This document shows positions 43,151 to 51,226 of a DNA stretch of 64,000 nucleotides, one piece after another. The notes under the pieces were generated by a model, which was not told the origin of the DNA, ran no database searches, and worked only from the letters and a program-made list of their open reading frames with translations. A program made the position numbers and the translations under genes. This DNA is from Ferrimonas sediminicola (GTDB taxonomy: Bacteria > Pseudomonadota > Gammaproteobacteria > Enterobacterales > Shewanellaceae), in assembly GCF_005116715.1 (NCBI RefSeq), contig NZ_SWCI01000001.1, positions 62,001-126,000 of the forward strand. Direction: 5' to 3'. Numbering within the stretch: the first letter of the stretch is position 1; every line of letters begins with the position of its first letter.

Positions 43151-43969
43151 CTACTCTGTCGAGCCACTCCGCAGCCAGCGGGGCTCGGACACCAGTCCCA
43201 CCACCTGGCCCGCCTCCAGTTCGGGAGCGTGCTCCGCCAGGGTCAGAGTCAACTGACGGGTCGCCGGGTCGTAGTGGGTCACCTCGGCGTGGCCACGGCG
43301 CTTGGGCAGGCGCTGGCCCACTTCGTCCGTGGGACCGACCGCATCGATGCACCCCGGGCCCATCAGGATCAGCGGGTCACACAGGCTCAGGGTCTCCGAC
43401 ACCGAGTGGCTGATGTAGACCATGGGGAAGGGGGTGGCGCTGTCATTGAGAAATCCCATCAGGTGCTGGCGGCTGGCAAAATCCAGCGCCGCCAGGGGCT
43501 CATCCAGCAGCAGAATCTTGGGGGCCGCCATCAGCGCCCGGGCGATGGCCACCCGCTGTCGCTGGCCCGCGGACAGGGAGGGGGCGGGCTTGTCCATCAG
43601 GTCGCGAATGCCGCAGCCGTCGATCACCTTCTGCAGGGGGATCACCTTGTCCCGGGCCTGGCGCTTGGCCAGCTCCAGGTTGCCGCGCACCGTCAGGTGG
43701 GGAAACAGCCGGCTGTCCTGGAACACCATGCCGATGCGCCTCTGCTCCGGCGGCAGGAAGATCCCGCGGTCGCTGTCCTGCAGCACCCGTCCATCCAGTT
43801 CTATTCGCCCCTCCAGGGTGCGGTTGAGGCCGGCGATGGCCCGCAGCAGGGTGGTCTTGCCCACCCCTGAGGGGCCAAACAGGCCGGTTATCCCAGCCAT
43901 CTGCAGGTCGCACTTGGCGTCGAATTGGAACTGGCCCAGGTGGCCGTGAAGATCGAAACTCAGAAGCAT
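43151..43969 (-). CDS. modC: Molybdate ABC transporter ATP-binding protein
   Basis: 272 residues. ABC ATPase with Walker A GPSGVGKTTLLRA (about 33), Q-loop GMVFQDSRLFPHL, signature LSAGQRQRVAIARAL (about 128) and Walker B KILLLDEPLAALD (about 150). E. coli ModC is 352 residues with a full C-terminal molybdate-binding (Mop/TOBE) domain. Here only about 65 residues follow the ATPase core, so that domain is shortened or lacking. Third gene of modABC, 2 bases after modB. Confidence 0.93.
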   Translation of the reverse strand: MLLSFDLHGHLGQFQFDAKCDLQMAGITGLFGPSGVGKTTLLRAIAGLNRTLEGRIELDGRVLQDSDRGIFLPPEQRRIGMVFQDSRLFPHLTVRGNLELAKRQARDKVIPLQKVIDGCGIRDLMDKPAPSLSAGQRQRVAIARALMAAPKILLLDEPLAALDFASRQHLMGFLNDSATPFPMVYISHSVSETLSLCDPLILMGPGCIDAVGPTDEVGQRLPKRRGHAEVTHYDPATRQLTLTLAEHAPELEAGQVVGLVSEPRWLRSGSTE

Positions 43970-43971
43970 GA

Positions 43972-44658
43972 TTACCAGTATCCCCAGCGCCGTTCATTCT
44001 GTTGCAGGAAGCCGTAGATAAACACCAGCAGCGCCATGGATAGGGCCAGCAGGCCGCCCGCCAGCATGTGGGCCTGGTCGTAGGCCAGGGCCTCCACATG
44101 TTCAAACAGGGCGATGGAGATCACCTGGGTTTCGCCCGGGATGTTGCCCCCGATCATCAGTACCACGCCAAACTCACCCAGGGTGTGGGCAAACCCCAGC
44201 ATCGCCGCCAGCAGGAAGCTGCGCTTGGTCATGGGGAACACCACGTAGTGAAACCGCTTCCAGCGTCCCATTCCCAGGGTGGCGGCGGCTTCCAGCTCGC
44301 CGGTTCCCATGGTGACAAATCCGGACTGCAGTGGCTGCACCACGAAGGGCAGGGAGTAGATCATCGAGCCGATCACCAGGCCGGCGAAGGAGAACGCCAG
44401 GGAGTGGCCGAACAGACCCTCAAACATCGCCCCGACGGAGTACTGGGGGGAGAAGGCCAGCAGCAGGTAGAAGCCCAGCACCGTCGGAGGCAGCACCAGC
44501 GGCAGGGCCACGATCGCCTCCACCATGGGACGGAGGCGGGAGCGGCTGTGGGCCAGCCACCAGGCCAGGGGCGGGCACACCAGGATCAGGCTCAGGGTGG
44601 TGATCGCCGCCAGCTTGAAGGTGACCCACAGGGCCTCGAGGTCAGCGCTGGGCAACAT
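43972..44658 (-). CDS. modB: Molybdate ABC transporter permease
   Basis: 228 residues, about five membrane helices. It begins LPSADLEALWVTFKLAAITTL and carries PLALPLVLPPTVLGFYLL-type sequence (ALPLVLPPTVLGFYLLLAFS), an EAA loop near ELEAAATLGMGRWKRFHYVVFP (about 135) and GFAHTLGEFGVVLMIGGNIPG, which is strongly conserved in ModB. It overlaps the modA end by 17 bases. Confidence 0.95.
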   Translation of the reverse strand: MLPSADLEALWVTFKLAAITTLSLILVCPPLAWWLAHSRSRLRPMVEAIVALPLVLPPTVLGFYLLLAFSPQYSVGAMFEGLFGHSLAFSFAGLVIGSMIYSLPFVVQPLQSGFVTMGTGELEAAATLGMGRWKRFHYVVFPMTKRSFLLAAMLGFAHTLGEFGVVLMIGGNIPGETQVISIALFEHVEALAYDQAHMLAGGLLALSMALLVFIYGFLQQNERRWGYW

Positions 44659-45385
44659 GGGCGCTCACCTGGTAGCCGGCGTCGGTCAGCAGCCGCTGCT
44701 GGCGGTTGAGGTAGTCGAGCAGTTGCTGCGCCAGCTGCGGGTTGGTACTGCGTCTGAGCACCACAGCCTGCTGTTCCAGGGGGGCATGGTAGTGGTCGGG
44801 CACCACCCAGTAGTGGTGGGGATCCACCTCGGCGCTGCGCAGTTGGGACAGGGCCACCAGGCCCGCCTGAACATTGCCGCTGTCTACATATTGGTAGGTC
44901 TGGAGGATGTTGCTGCCGGTCACCAGCTTGCCCTTGAGCTTGGGCACCAGCCCCAGCCGCCCCAGAACATCCCGGGCGGCGGCGCCGTAGGGCGCCAGCC
45001 TGGGATTGGCGATGGCCAGCTTGGCCTGCCACTGGGCCAGGCTCTGTTCGCTGGGTTCGCCGCTGCGTTGCCAGTAGGCCAGCTGGCCGATGGCATAGGT
45101 GACCCGGCTGCCGGGCAGGATCTTCTGCTCCTGCTCCAACAGTTGCGGCCGGTGGCTGTCGGCAGCCAGGAACAGATCGAAGGGGGCGCCATGCTGGATC
45201 TGGGTGTAGAGGGCGCCGGTGGCGCCGGAGGAGATGCGCACCCGGTGGCCGGTCTCCGCTTCGAAGCGTTCGGCCACCTTGGAGAGGGTGTGGGCGAAGT
45301 TGGCAGCCACCGCCACCTTGAGTTCGTCCGCAGAGGCGGAGAACACCGTCAGTACCATCAGGGCAACTGCCAGGATTCGCGTCAT
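44642..45385 (-). CDS. modA: Molybdate-binding periplasmic protein
   Basis: 247 residues from the ATG at 45385 with AGGAG 7 bases upstream; a longer in-frame start lies inside moaE and is rejected. Signal peptide MTRILAVALMVLTVFSASA, mature start DELKVAVAANFAHTLSKVAE. ModA signatures: SSGATGALYTQIQHGAPFDL and then FLAADSHRPQLLEQ, TYAIGQLAYW, and VDSGNVQAGLVALSQ. It binds molybdate or tungstate for the ModBC transporter. Two bases after moaE. Confidence 0.94.
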   Translation of the reverse strand: MTRILAVALMVLTVFSASADELKVAVAANFAHTLSKVAERFEAETGHRVRISSGATGALYTQIQHGAPFDLFLAADSHRPQLLEQEQKILPGSRVTYAIGQLAYWQRSGEPSEQSLAQWQAKLAIANPRLAPYGAAARDVLGRLGLVPKLKGKLVTGSNILQTYQYVDSGNVQAGLVALSQLRSAEVDPHHYWVVPDHYHAPLEQQAVVLRRSTNPQLAQQLLDYLNRQQRLLTDAGYQVSAHVAQR

Positions 45386-45387
45386 GA

Positions 45388-45840
45388 TTACTGCTCCTCG
45401 CGCCACATCTCGGCGGCCTGCTGATCTGAGTCCTTGGCGTCCACCCAGTGGGCGTCGGCCTCGGTGACCTCCTTCTTCCAGAAGGGGGCGCGGGTCTTGA
45501 GGAAGTCGATCAGGTATTCGCAGGCGGCGAAGGCGGCCTTGCGGTGGGCGCTGGAGACGCCGATGAAGACGATCTGGTCGGAGAGCTCCAGCGGGCCGAC
45601 TCGGTGGAGGATGGTGACCTGATCCAGGGGCCAGCGTTCGCGGGCCTCCTGCTCGATCTGGGTCAGCACCGCTTCGGTCATCCCGGGATAGTGCTCCAGC
45701 ACCATCCGGGTGACCCCCTGGTTGTCACCGAAATCGCGGACCTTGCCGACGAAGGTGACCACGGCGCCACAGGCGGGGTTGTCCGCCAGTCTGGCGTACT
45801 CCCGGCCGACGTTGAAATCTTCGGTTTGCACCCGGTTCAT
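45388..45840 (-). CDS. moaE: Molybdopterin synthase catalytic subunit
   Basis: 150 residues from the ATG at 45840. It makes molybdopterin from cyclic pyranopterin monophosphate using the MoaD thiocarboxylate. Conserved blocks: AVVTFVGKVRDF (about 27), LEHYPGMTEAVL, HRVGPLELSDQIVFIGVSSAHR (about 80) and KTRAPFWKKE with the catalytic lysines near residue 118. Starts 2 bases after moaD. Confidence 0.95.
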   Translation of the reverse strand: MNRVQTEDFNVGREYARLADNPACGAVVTFVGKVRDFGDNQGVTRMVLEHYPGMTEAVLTQIEQEARERWPLDQVTILHRVGPLELSDQIVFIGVSSAHRKAAFAACEYLIDFLKTRAPFWKKEVTEADAHWVDAKDSDQQAAEMWREEQ

Positions 45841-45842
45841 GG

Positions 45843-46091
45843 CTAGCCTCCGGTTACCGGTGGGAAGAAGGCCACCTCGTCGCCATCCTCCAGTTCCACC
45901 TGCCATTGGCTCAGGGTCTGATTGACCGCCACCAGCAGGTTGTCGGAACCCAGGGCCTGCTGCCACTTGTCACCCTGGGCCGCCAGGAAGGTGCGCAGGC
46001 TGTTGGTGGTCATGGCGTGCTGGTACTCCAGCTCGATCTGATCGACGCCGATCACTTCACGAACCTGGGCGAAAAACAGAACCTTAATCAT
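45843..46091 (-). CDS. moaD: Molybdopterin synthase sulfur-carrier subunit
   Basis: 82 residues from the ATG at 46091 (MIKVLFFAQVREVIG), beta-grasp fold, ending in PPVTGG. The terminal Gly-Gly is adenylated by MoeB and thiocarboxylated. Alternative starts 4-5 codons upstream lack a proper site. One base after moaC. Confidence 0.94.
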   Translation of the reverse strand: MIKVLFFAQVREVIGVDQIELEYQHAMTTNSLRTFLAAQGDKWQQALGSDNLLVAVNQTLSQWQVELEDGDEVAFFPPVTGG

Positions 46092-46092
46092 C

Positions 46093-46575
46093 TTATTCCT
46101 CATCAATCTTAAAGTGACCGGACTTGCCGCCTCGCTTTTCGAGCAGCCTGACCCCGTCGATGACCATATCCTTCTGCACCGCCTTGCACATGTCGTAGAT
46201 GGTCAGTGCGGCCACCGAGGCAGCGGTCAGGGCCTCCATCTCCACCCCGGTCTGGCCCGCCAGCTTGCACAGGCTGCGGATGCGCACCAGATCGCTTTCC
46301 GGTTCCGGCAGGATATCCAGCTCCACCTTGGTCAGCATCAGCGGATGACACAGGGGGATCAGACTGGAGGTCTGCTTGGCGGCCATGATGCCGGCCACCC
46401 GGGCGGTGGCGAACACGTCGCCCTTGTGGTGGCGCCCCTCGACGATCATTGCCAGGGTCTCCGGGGCCATGCGCACCAAGGCTTCGGCGCGGGCCTCACG
46501 TTCGGTGACGCTCTTCTCGGTCACGTCCACCATGTGGGCCTCGCCCTTGGGGTTGATGTGGGTAAATTCGCTCAT
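46093..46575 (-). CDS. moaC: Cyclic pyranopterin monophosphate synthase
   Basis: 160 residues from the ATG at 46575, which overlaps the moaB stop (TGATG). It completes the rearrangement begun by MoaA. Conserved: [55 protein letters not shown] (catalytic region, His about 78), [20 protein letters not shown] and the catalytic lysines in KAVQKDM and [12 protein letters not shown]. Confidence 0.96.
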   Translation of the reverse strand: MSEFTHINPKGEAHMVDVTEKSVTEREARAEALVRMAPETLAMIVEGRHHKGDVFATARVAGIMAAKQTSSLIPLCHPLMLTKVELDILPEPESDLVRIRSLCKLAGQTGVEMEALTAASVAALTIYDMCKAVQKDMVIDGVRLLEKRGGKSGHFKIDEE

Positions 46576-47102
46576 CACTCGGCCTCAACCGGTTTCAGAT
46601 GGGTGACGAAGTTGCAGGGCTTGTGGGTGCTGTCCAGCTGCTCCACCAGGATCTTGTTCCAGCCGGTACGGCAGGCGCCGGTGGAGCCGGGCAGGCAGAA
46701 GATGGCGGTGCGGTTGGCCATGCCGCCGATGGCACGGGACTGCACGGTGCTGGTGCCCAGCTCGGTGAAGGTGATGTGGCGGAACAGCTCGCCGAAGCCT
46801 TCGATCTGCTTGTCGAACAGCGGGGCGACTGCCTCCGGGGTGGAGTCGCGCTCGGTGAATCCGGTGCCGCCGGTGGTGATGATCACCTGGACGTGATCGG
46901 AGGCGATCCACTCGGAGAGCACGGCGCGAATGTGGTACTTGTCATCCTTGATGATGCGGCGATCCGCCAGCTTGTGGCCCGCCGCCAGCAGGGCGTCTTC
47001 GAGGAATTGACCTGACTTGTCGTTGTCGAAGCTACGGGTGTCGGACAGGGTCAGAACCGCGATATTCAGGGGTACGAAATTGGCTTGTGAAAGGTGTCCC
47101 AT
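46575..47102 (-). CDS. moaB: MoaB, molybdopterin adenylyltransferase-like
   Basis: 175 residues. MogA/MoaB fold: [19 protein letters not shown] at the N-terminus, [22 protein letters not shown] (about 75), and [23 protein letters not shown] near the C-terminus. In bacteria with MogA its role is uncertain, but many MoaB proteins adenylate molybdopterin before MoeA acts. No mogA is present in this window. 65 bases separate it from moaA. Confidence 0.93.
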   Translation of the reverse strand: MGHLSQANFVPLNIAVLTLSDTRSFDNDKSGQFLEDALLAAGHKLADRRIIKDDKYHIRAVLSEWIASDHVQVIITTGGTGFTERDSTPEAVAPLFDKQIEGFGELFRHITFTELGTSTVQSRAIGGMANRTAIFCLPGSTGACRTGWNKILVEQLDSTHKPCNFVTHLKPVEAE

Positions 47103-47167
47103 AATGGTGTTTCTCGCTTAATTGTCAGGGCGGTGGCCCTTGAGCATCAATCCTTGGTGTGTTCGGT

Positions 47168-48148
47168 TCAACCGCCGATGGAGGCCAGGTGCTGGGTTAC
47201 CCCGGTTAGGCCCTGGTGCAGTTGATGGGTTGCCCCCTTGAGCCTGAGTTGCTCATGGAGGCGGGCAATAAGCTGAGGCTGGTGGTCATCGTGACCCAGC
47301 AGGTCGCGCAGTTCAATGCCGCACTCGGTAAACAGGCACAGGTGCAGCTTACCGATGGAGGAGACCCGCAGCCGGTTGCAGGTGGCGCAGAAATCCTTGG
47401 CATAGGGCATGATTAGGCCGATGCGACCGGCGTAGTCGGGGTGGATGAAGTTCTGGGCGGGGCCGTCATCCGGGCCCCGGGGGTCTTCACGCCAGCCCTG
47501 GGCCAGCAGCTGTTGCTTGATCACCTGGCCGGAGACGTGGTGTTTCTGGAAGTAGTCCTGGCCCAGGCCGGTCTCCATCAGCTCGATGAAGCGGATGTCC
47601 ACCGGACGACGGCGGATGTAGTCGAGGAACTGGGGCAGCTGCTGGGCGTTGAGATCCTTGAGCAGCACCACGTTGATCTTCACCCGGCGATAGCCGGCGT
47701 CCAGGGCCGCTTCGATACCGTCCAGTACCAGTTGCTGGCGGCCGTCGCCGGTGATCTGGCGGAACAGGCCCTCGTCCATGCTGTCCAGGGAGACGTTGAT
47801 CTGGCTCAGGCCCAGATCGAACCAGCGCTGGGCGTTGGCGGCCAGGCGATAGCCGTTGGTGGTGGTGGCCACGGTGTTGACCCCGGGGGTATTGGCGGCC
47901 AGCTCGATCACCTGGGAAAAATCCTTGCGCATGGTGGGCTCACCGCCGGTAATGCGGATCTTGCGGGTGCCCACCTGGGCAAAGGCGGTGATTACCCGGC
48001 GGATCTCATCCAGGGTCATGAAGCGGGGTTTTCCGTCGGGGCGGTAGCCGTCAGGCAGACAGTACTGACACTTGAAGTTACAGGCGTCGGTAATGGACAG
48101 ACGAAGATAGTGAAATTCCCGCCCGAAGCGGTCGTGCAGCTCAGTCAT
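47168..48148 (-). CDS. moaA: GTP 3',8-cyclase MoaA
   Basis: 326 residues. Radical SAM enzyme with an N-terminal cluster in TDACNFKCQYCLPDG (Cys 23, 27, 30), SAM/GGEP motif ITGGEPTMRKDF, NTVATTTNGYRLA and INVSLDSMDEGLF. The C-terminal cluster is CATCNRLRVSSIGKLHLCL. The protein ends in Gly-Gly, the conserved activator tail of MoaA. It starts just after the Moco riboswitch, with AAAGGTG as ribosome site, and heads the moaABCDE-modABC run. Confidence 0.97.
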   Translation of the reverse strand: MTELHDRFGREFHYLRLSITDACNFKCQYCLPDGYRPDGKPRFMTLDEIRRVITAFAQVGTRKIRITGGEPTMRKDFSQVIELAANTPGVNTVATTTNGYRLAANAQRWFDLGLSQINVSLDSMDEGLFRQITGDGRQQLVLDGIEAALDAGYRRVKINVVLLKDLNAQQLPQFLDYIRRRPVDIRFIELMETGLGQDYFQKHHVSGQVIKQQLLAQGWREDPRGPDDGPAQNFIHPDYAGRIGLIMPYAKDFCATCNRLRVSSIGKLHLCLFTECGIELRDLLGHDDHQPQLIARLHEQLRLKGATHQLHQGLTGVTQHLASIGG

Positions 48149-48155
48149 GTGTCAC

Positions 48156-48262
48156 CTTTCCAAACACGGGAGGTAGCGCGATTTCTCACAGCTACCCTGG
48201 TGGCTTAGTTGCCACGGCCTGGGAACCATATGGTCACTTAGGTCATCCAGGCTCGGTCACAA
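48156..48262 (-). promoter_or_regulatory. Moco (molybdenum cofactor) riboswitch in the moaA leader
   Basis: On the minus strand the moaA leader folds into GCCTGG...CCAGGC enclosing an internal loop, then GTGGC-AACTAA-GCCAC, then GGTAGC...GCTACC, closed by an outer stem near ACCGAG/CTCCCG. The first arm contains CCTAAG (48242-48237) opposite TATGG (48230-48226), the exact 11-nt tetraloop receptor. The third arm is capped by a GAAA loop (48185-48182). Both are hallmarks of the Moco RNA motif found upstream of moaABCDE in gammaproteobacteria. The element ends next to the moaA ribosome site, fitting translational control. Confidence 0.88.
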
Positions 48263-48480
48263 TTTTGTGTAAGTGTAATCCAAGCTTCCCTTATTCAACA
48301 ATGTGGCGGGATCACACTTCGGCGCTCAGTCCGAATCATTTTTCCCCTTTCCGCTCCCTTTTTCGGCAACTGGTAGGATTTGCTGTTGCCGTTTTTTCAG
48401 TCAAACAATCGTTTAATTTACCGTCTTTTGCAGTAAGCTAGGCGGGTTAGGGAGATAGATAACGACAAAGGACTAACAGG
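48263..48480. other. Divergent promoter region of moaA and ETF-QO
   Basis: About 220 AT-richer bases carrying both promoters. No clear operator was identified; a minus-strand TACACT after TTGTTG (18-base spacing) near 48276-48299 is a possible moaA promoter. Confidence 0.4.
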
Positions 48481-50112
48481 ATGGAACGCGAATCAATGGA
48501 ATTTGACGTGGTCGTTGTTGGCGCCGGACCCTGCGGGCTGGCCAGCGCGATCCGCCTCAAGCAGCTCAATGACGAACTCAACGTCTGCGTGGTGGAGAAG
48601 GGGGCCGAAGTGGGCGCCCACATTCTCTCCGGGGCGGTGTTTGAACCCAGGGCGCTGGATGAACTGATGCCCGACTGGCGCGACAAGGGCGCGCCGCTGA
48701 CCACAGAAGTCACCGGGGACGACATCTACCTGCTCAAAGCAGATTCTGCCCGGCAACTGCCCGGTGCCCTGGTGCCCAAGACCATGCACAACCAGGGCAA
48801 CTACATCATCAGCGTGGGCAACCTGTGCCGCTGGCTGGCGGAGCAGGCGGAGGCCGTGGGGGTGGAGATCTACCCGGGTTTCGCCGCCGCCGAGCTGATC
48901 ATCGAGGATGAGGTGGTCAAGGGGATCCTGACCGGCGACATGGGGGTTGGTGCCGACGGGCAGCCCAAGGACAGCTATATGCCGGGGATGGAACTCAGGG
49001 CCAGGTACACCCTGCTCAGCGAGGGGTGCCGGGGCCATCTGGGCAAGCAGGTCATTGCCCGCTACCATCTGGATGCCGACGCCGATCCCCAGCATTATGG
49101 GATCGGTTTCAAGGAGATCTGGCGGGTGCCGGCCGAGCAGCATCAGCCTGGCAAGGTGGTGCACACCGCCGGTTGGCCCCTCGACGGCGAAGGCAGCGGC
49201 GGCGGCTACCTGTATCATGCCGACAATAACGAGGTGTGGGTCGGGTTGATCATCGATCTCAACTACACCAACCCCCATCTCTCTCCCTTCGAGGAGTTCC
49301 AGCGTTACAAGACCCACCCGGTGATCGCCCAGTATCTGCAGGGCGGGGAGCGCACCAGCTACGGTGCCCGGGCCATCACCAAGGGGGGGCTCAACGCCCT
49401 GCCGAAACAGCACTTCCCCGGCGGCTTGCTGCTGGGGTGCGACGCCGGCACCCTGAACTTCTCCAAGATCAAGGGTACCCATACCGCCATGAAGTCTGGG
49501 ATGCTGGCTGCGGACACCGTCGCAGCTGCCCTGGACAGCGGTGATCAGGGCGGCGGCGATCTGGCCGGCTATGCCACCCGGTTCGAAGCCTCCTGGCTCT
49601 ATGAGGAGCTCTACGCCGCCCGCAATTTCGGGCCGGCCCTGCACAAGTACGGCGCCCTGATGGGGGGGGCCTTCAACTATCTGGATCAGAACTGGTTCGG
49701 CGGCAAGCTGCCGCTGACCCTGCACGACACCAAGGTGGACCATCTGGGGATGGAGAGCGTGGCCCAGGCCAGGATCATCGACTACCCCAAACCGGATGGC
49801 AAGCTCAGCTTCGACCGCCTCAGTTCGGTATACCTCTCCAACACCTTCCATGAAGAGGATCAGCCCTGCCACCTGAAGCTGACCGATGACAGCATCCCCA
49901 TCCGGGTTAATCTGGCCCAGTTCGATGAGCCGGCGCAGCGCTACTGCCCCGCCGGCGTATACGAAGTGGTGGAGGAGCAGGGGCAGACGCGGTTTGTCAT
50001 CAATGGCCAGAACTGCATCCACTGTAAGACCTGCGACATCAAGGATCCCAGCCAGAACATCACCTGGGTGGTGCCCGAGGGGGGCTCGGGCCCCAACTAC
50101 CCCAACATGTAG
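48481..50112 (+). CDS. Electron-transfer flavoprotein-ubiquinone oxidoreductase
   Basis: 543 residues. It passes electrons from ETF (acyl-CoA dehydrogenases) to ubiquinone. FAD-binding GAGPCGLASAIRLKQLN at about 15-31, GAEVGAHILSGAVFEPRALDEL, GSGGGYLYHADNNEVWVGL, GCDAGTLNFSKIKGTHTAMKSGM. The C-terminal [4Fe-4S] module reads NCIHCKTCDIKDPSQNI (about 512-528), and the chain ends in PNYPNM. The start could also be the second Met (MEFDVV). Monocistronic with its own terminator; no etfAB adjacent. Confidence 0.94.
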   Translation: MERESMEFDVVVVGAGPCGLASAIRLKQLNDELNVCVVEKGAEVGAHILSGAVFEPRALDELMPDWRDKGAPLTTEVTGDDIYLLKADSARQLPGALVPKTMHNQGNYIISVGNLCRWLAEQAEAVGVEIYPGFAAAELIIEDEVVKGILTGDMGVGADGQPKDSYMPGMELRARYTLLSEGCRGHLGKQVIARYHLDADADPQHYGIGFKEIWRVPAEQHQPGKVVHTAGWPLDGEGSGGGYLYHADNNEVWVGLIIDLNYTNPHLSPFEEFQRYKTHPVIAQYLQGGERTSYGARAITKGGLNALPKQHFPGGLLLGCDAGTLNFSKIKGTHTAMKSGMLAADTVAAALDSGDQGGGDLAGYATRFEASWLYEELYAARNFGPALHKYGALMGGAFNYLDQNWFGGKLPLTLHDTKVDHLGMESVAQARIIDYPKPDGKLSFDRLSSVYLSNTFHEEDQPCHLKLTDDSIPIRVNLAQFDEPAQRYCPAGVYEVVEEQGQTRFVINGQNCIHCKTCDIKDPSQNITWVVPEGGSGPNYPNM

Positions 50113-50137
50113 CGCCCCTCTGGGCGGCGAGACGTCG

Positions 50138-50162
50138 AGGCCCGCAACTGCGGGCCTTTTTT
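50138..50162 (+). terminator. Terminator after ETF-QO
   Basis: AGGCCCGCA (50138-50146), loop ACT region, TGCGGGCCT (50149-50157), then a T-run to 50162. Confidence 0.88.
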
Positions 50163-50169
50163 GTCCCTT

Positions 50170-51222
50170 TCAGGCCAGTACGTAACGGTTGCGCCCCCGG
50201 GCCTTGGCCAGCTTTAGGGCGGCCCTGGCCGCCTGCAGCAGACTTCGGTCGTCCTGGCCCGGCTGCCACTGGGCCACTCCGGCGCTCAGGGTCAGCCGGG
50301 CGCTGATGGGGGAGTGGTCATGGGGCAGGTTGGCTTCCGCCAGCTCCCGGCGCAACTGCTGCAGCAGTCGCTTGGCGCCGCTCTTGTCGGTGGCGGGCAG
50401 CAGGATGGCAAACTCGCCGCCGCGGTAGCGGGCGATGACATCGGTTTGGCGGCGGCTGCAGTGGAGCATCAGCTTGGCCAGGGAGATCAGGGTTTCATCG
50501 CCGGACTCTTCTCCATAGTGGCGATTGAAGGCGGTGAAATAGTCGATGTCCAGCATGATCAGGGTCAGGGGGTTGTGGGTACGCCGATTCTCCGCCACCA
50601 GCTCCCTGAGGCGCTGCTCAAGCAGGGAGCGGTTGGCGATGCCGGTGAGTGGATCCCGCCTGCTGTTGCGATTGAGCTGGTACTGCAGCCGGGCGCAGCG
50701 ATGGGTCTGCTTTCTGCTCTCCTCGAACCCGCGGTTGAGCACGGTCAGGATGGCGAAGCTGAGCAGCAGCCCCCCGCCAAGCAGAATCAGGGTCTGGGCC
50801 TGGTCTGGGCGGTCCATTTTTATCAGCGCCGGGATCAGGGCCAGGGGCAGGGGCATCACCAGGCACCAGAAGGCCAAGCGGCTGGGATACAGGGTCACGC
50901 TGGCGGCGGTGAGCAGCAACAGTATGGTGGCCAGAAGCAGCGGTGGTGACAGGGTGCCGGCGACCGAGCAACTCCACAGGTGCAGGGTCACCAGGGCGCC
51001 TGAGCAGAGAGTCAGTATGGGAAACAGCCGCGCCAGGGGGCGGTCCGGCAGGGTGGGTTGCAGCAGCCACAGTGCGGTGAGGCCGAGGGGGGCCAGCCAT
51101 ACCAGTATCTGGGCAGGCACGGCCAGGGCCTGCACCACGGCCTGAGCAGACCCGATAACAATCAACGCCAGCAACAGCCGGCGGTGGCCCTGGAACAACA
51201 CCTGTCTGGGTAGGGGTGCCAT
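50170..51222 (-). CDS. Membrane protein with degenerate GGDEF domain
   Basis: 350 residues. About five or six N-terminal membrane helices (residues 15-163), a short linker, then a GGDEF-fold domain (about 180-350) starting RDPLTGIANR. The signature site reads RYRGGEF (265-271), so GG(D/E)EF has become RGGEF. The first metal motif is DIDYFTAFNR instead of DxDxFKxxND. The inhibitory I-site RxxD is intact (RQTD, 258-261, five residues before the signature). It may therefore bind c-di-GMP rather than make it. The start is 4 bases after a PfkB kinase stop, so they are co-transcribed. Confidence 0.85.
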   Translation of the reverse strand: MAPLPRQVLFQGHRRLLLALIVIGSAQAVVQALAVPAQILVWLAPLGLTALWLLQPTLPDRPLARLFPILTLCSGALVTLHLWSCSVAGTLSPPLLLATILLLLTAASVTLYPSRLAFWCLVMPLPLALIPALIKMDRPDQAQTLILLGGGLLLSFAILTVLNRGFEESRKQTHRCARLQYQLNRNSRRDPLTGIANRSLLEQRLRELVAENRRTHNPLTLIMLDIDYFTAFNRHYGEESGDETLISLAKLMLHCSRRQTDVIARYRGGEFAILLPATDKSGAKRLLQQLRRELAEANLPHDHSPISARLTLSAGVAQWQPGQDDRSLLQAARAALKLAKARGRNRYVLA

Positions 51223-51226
51223 AGGC

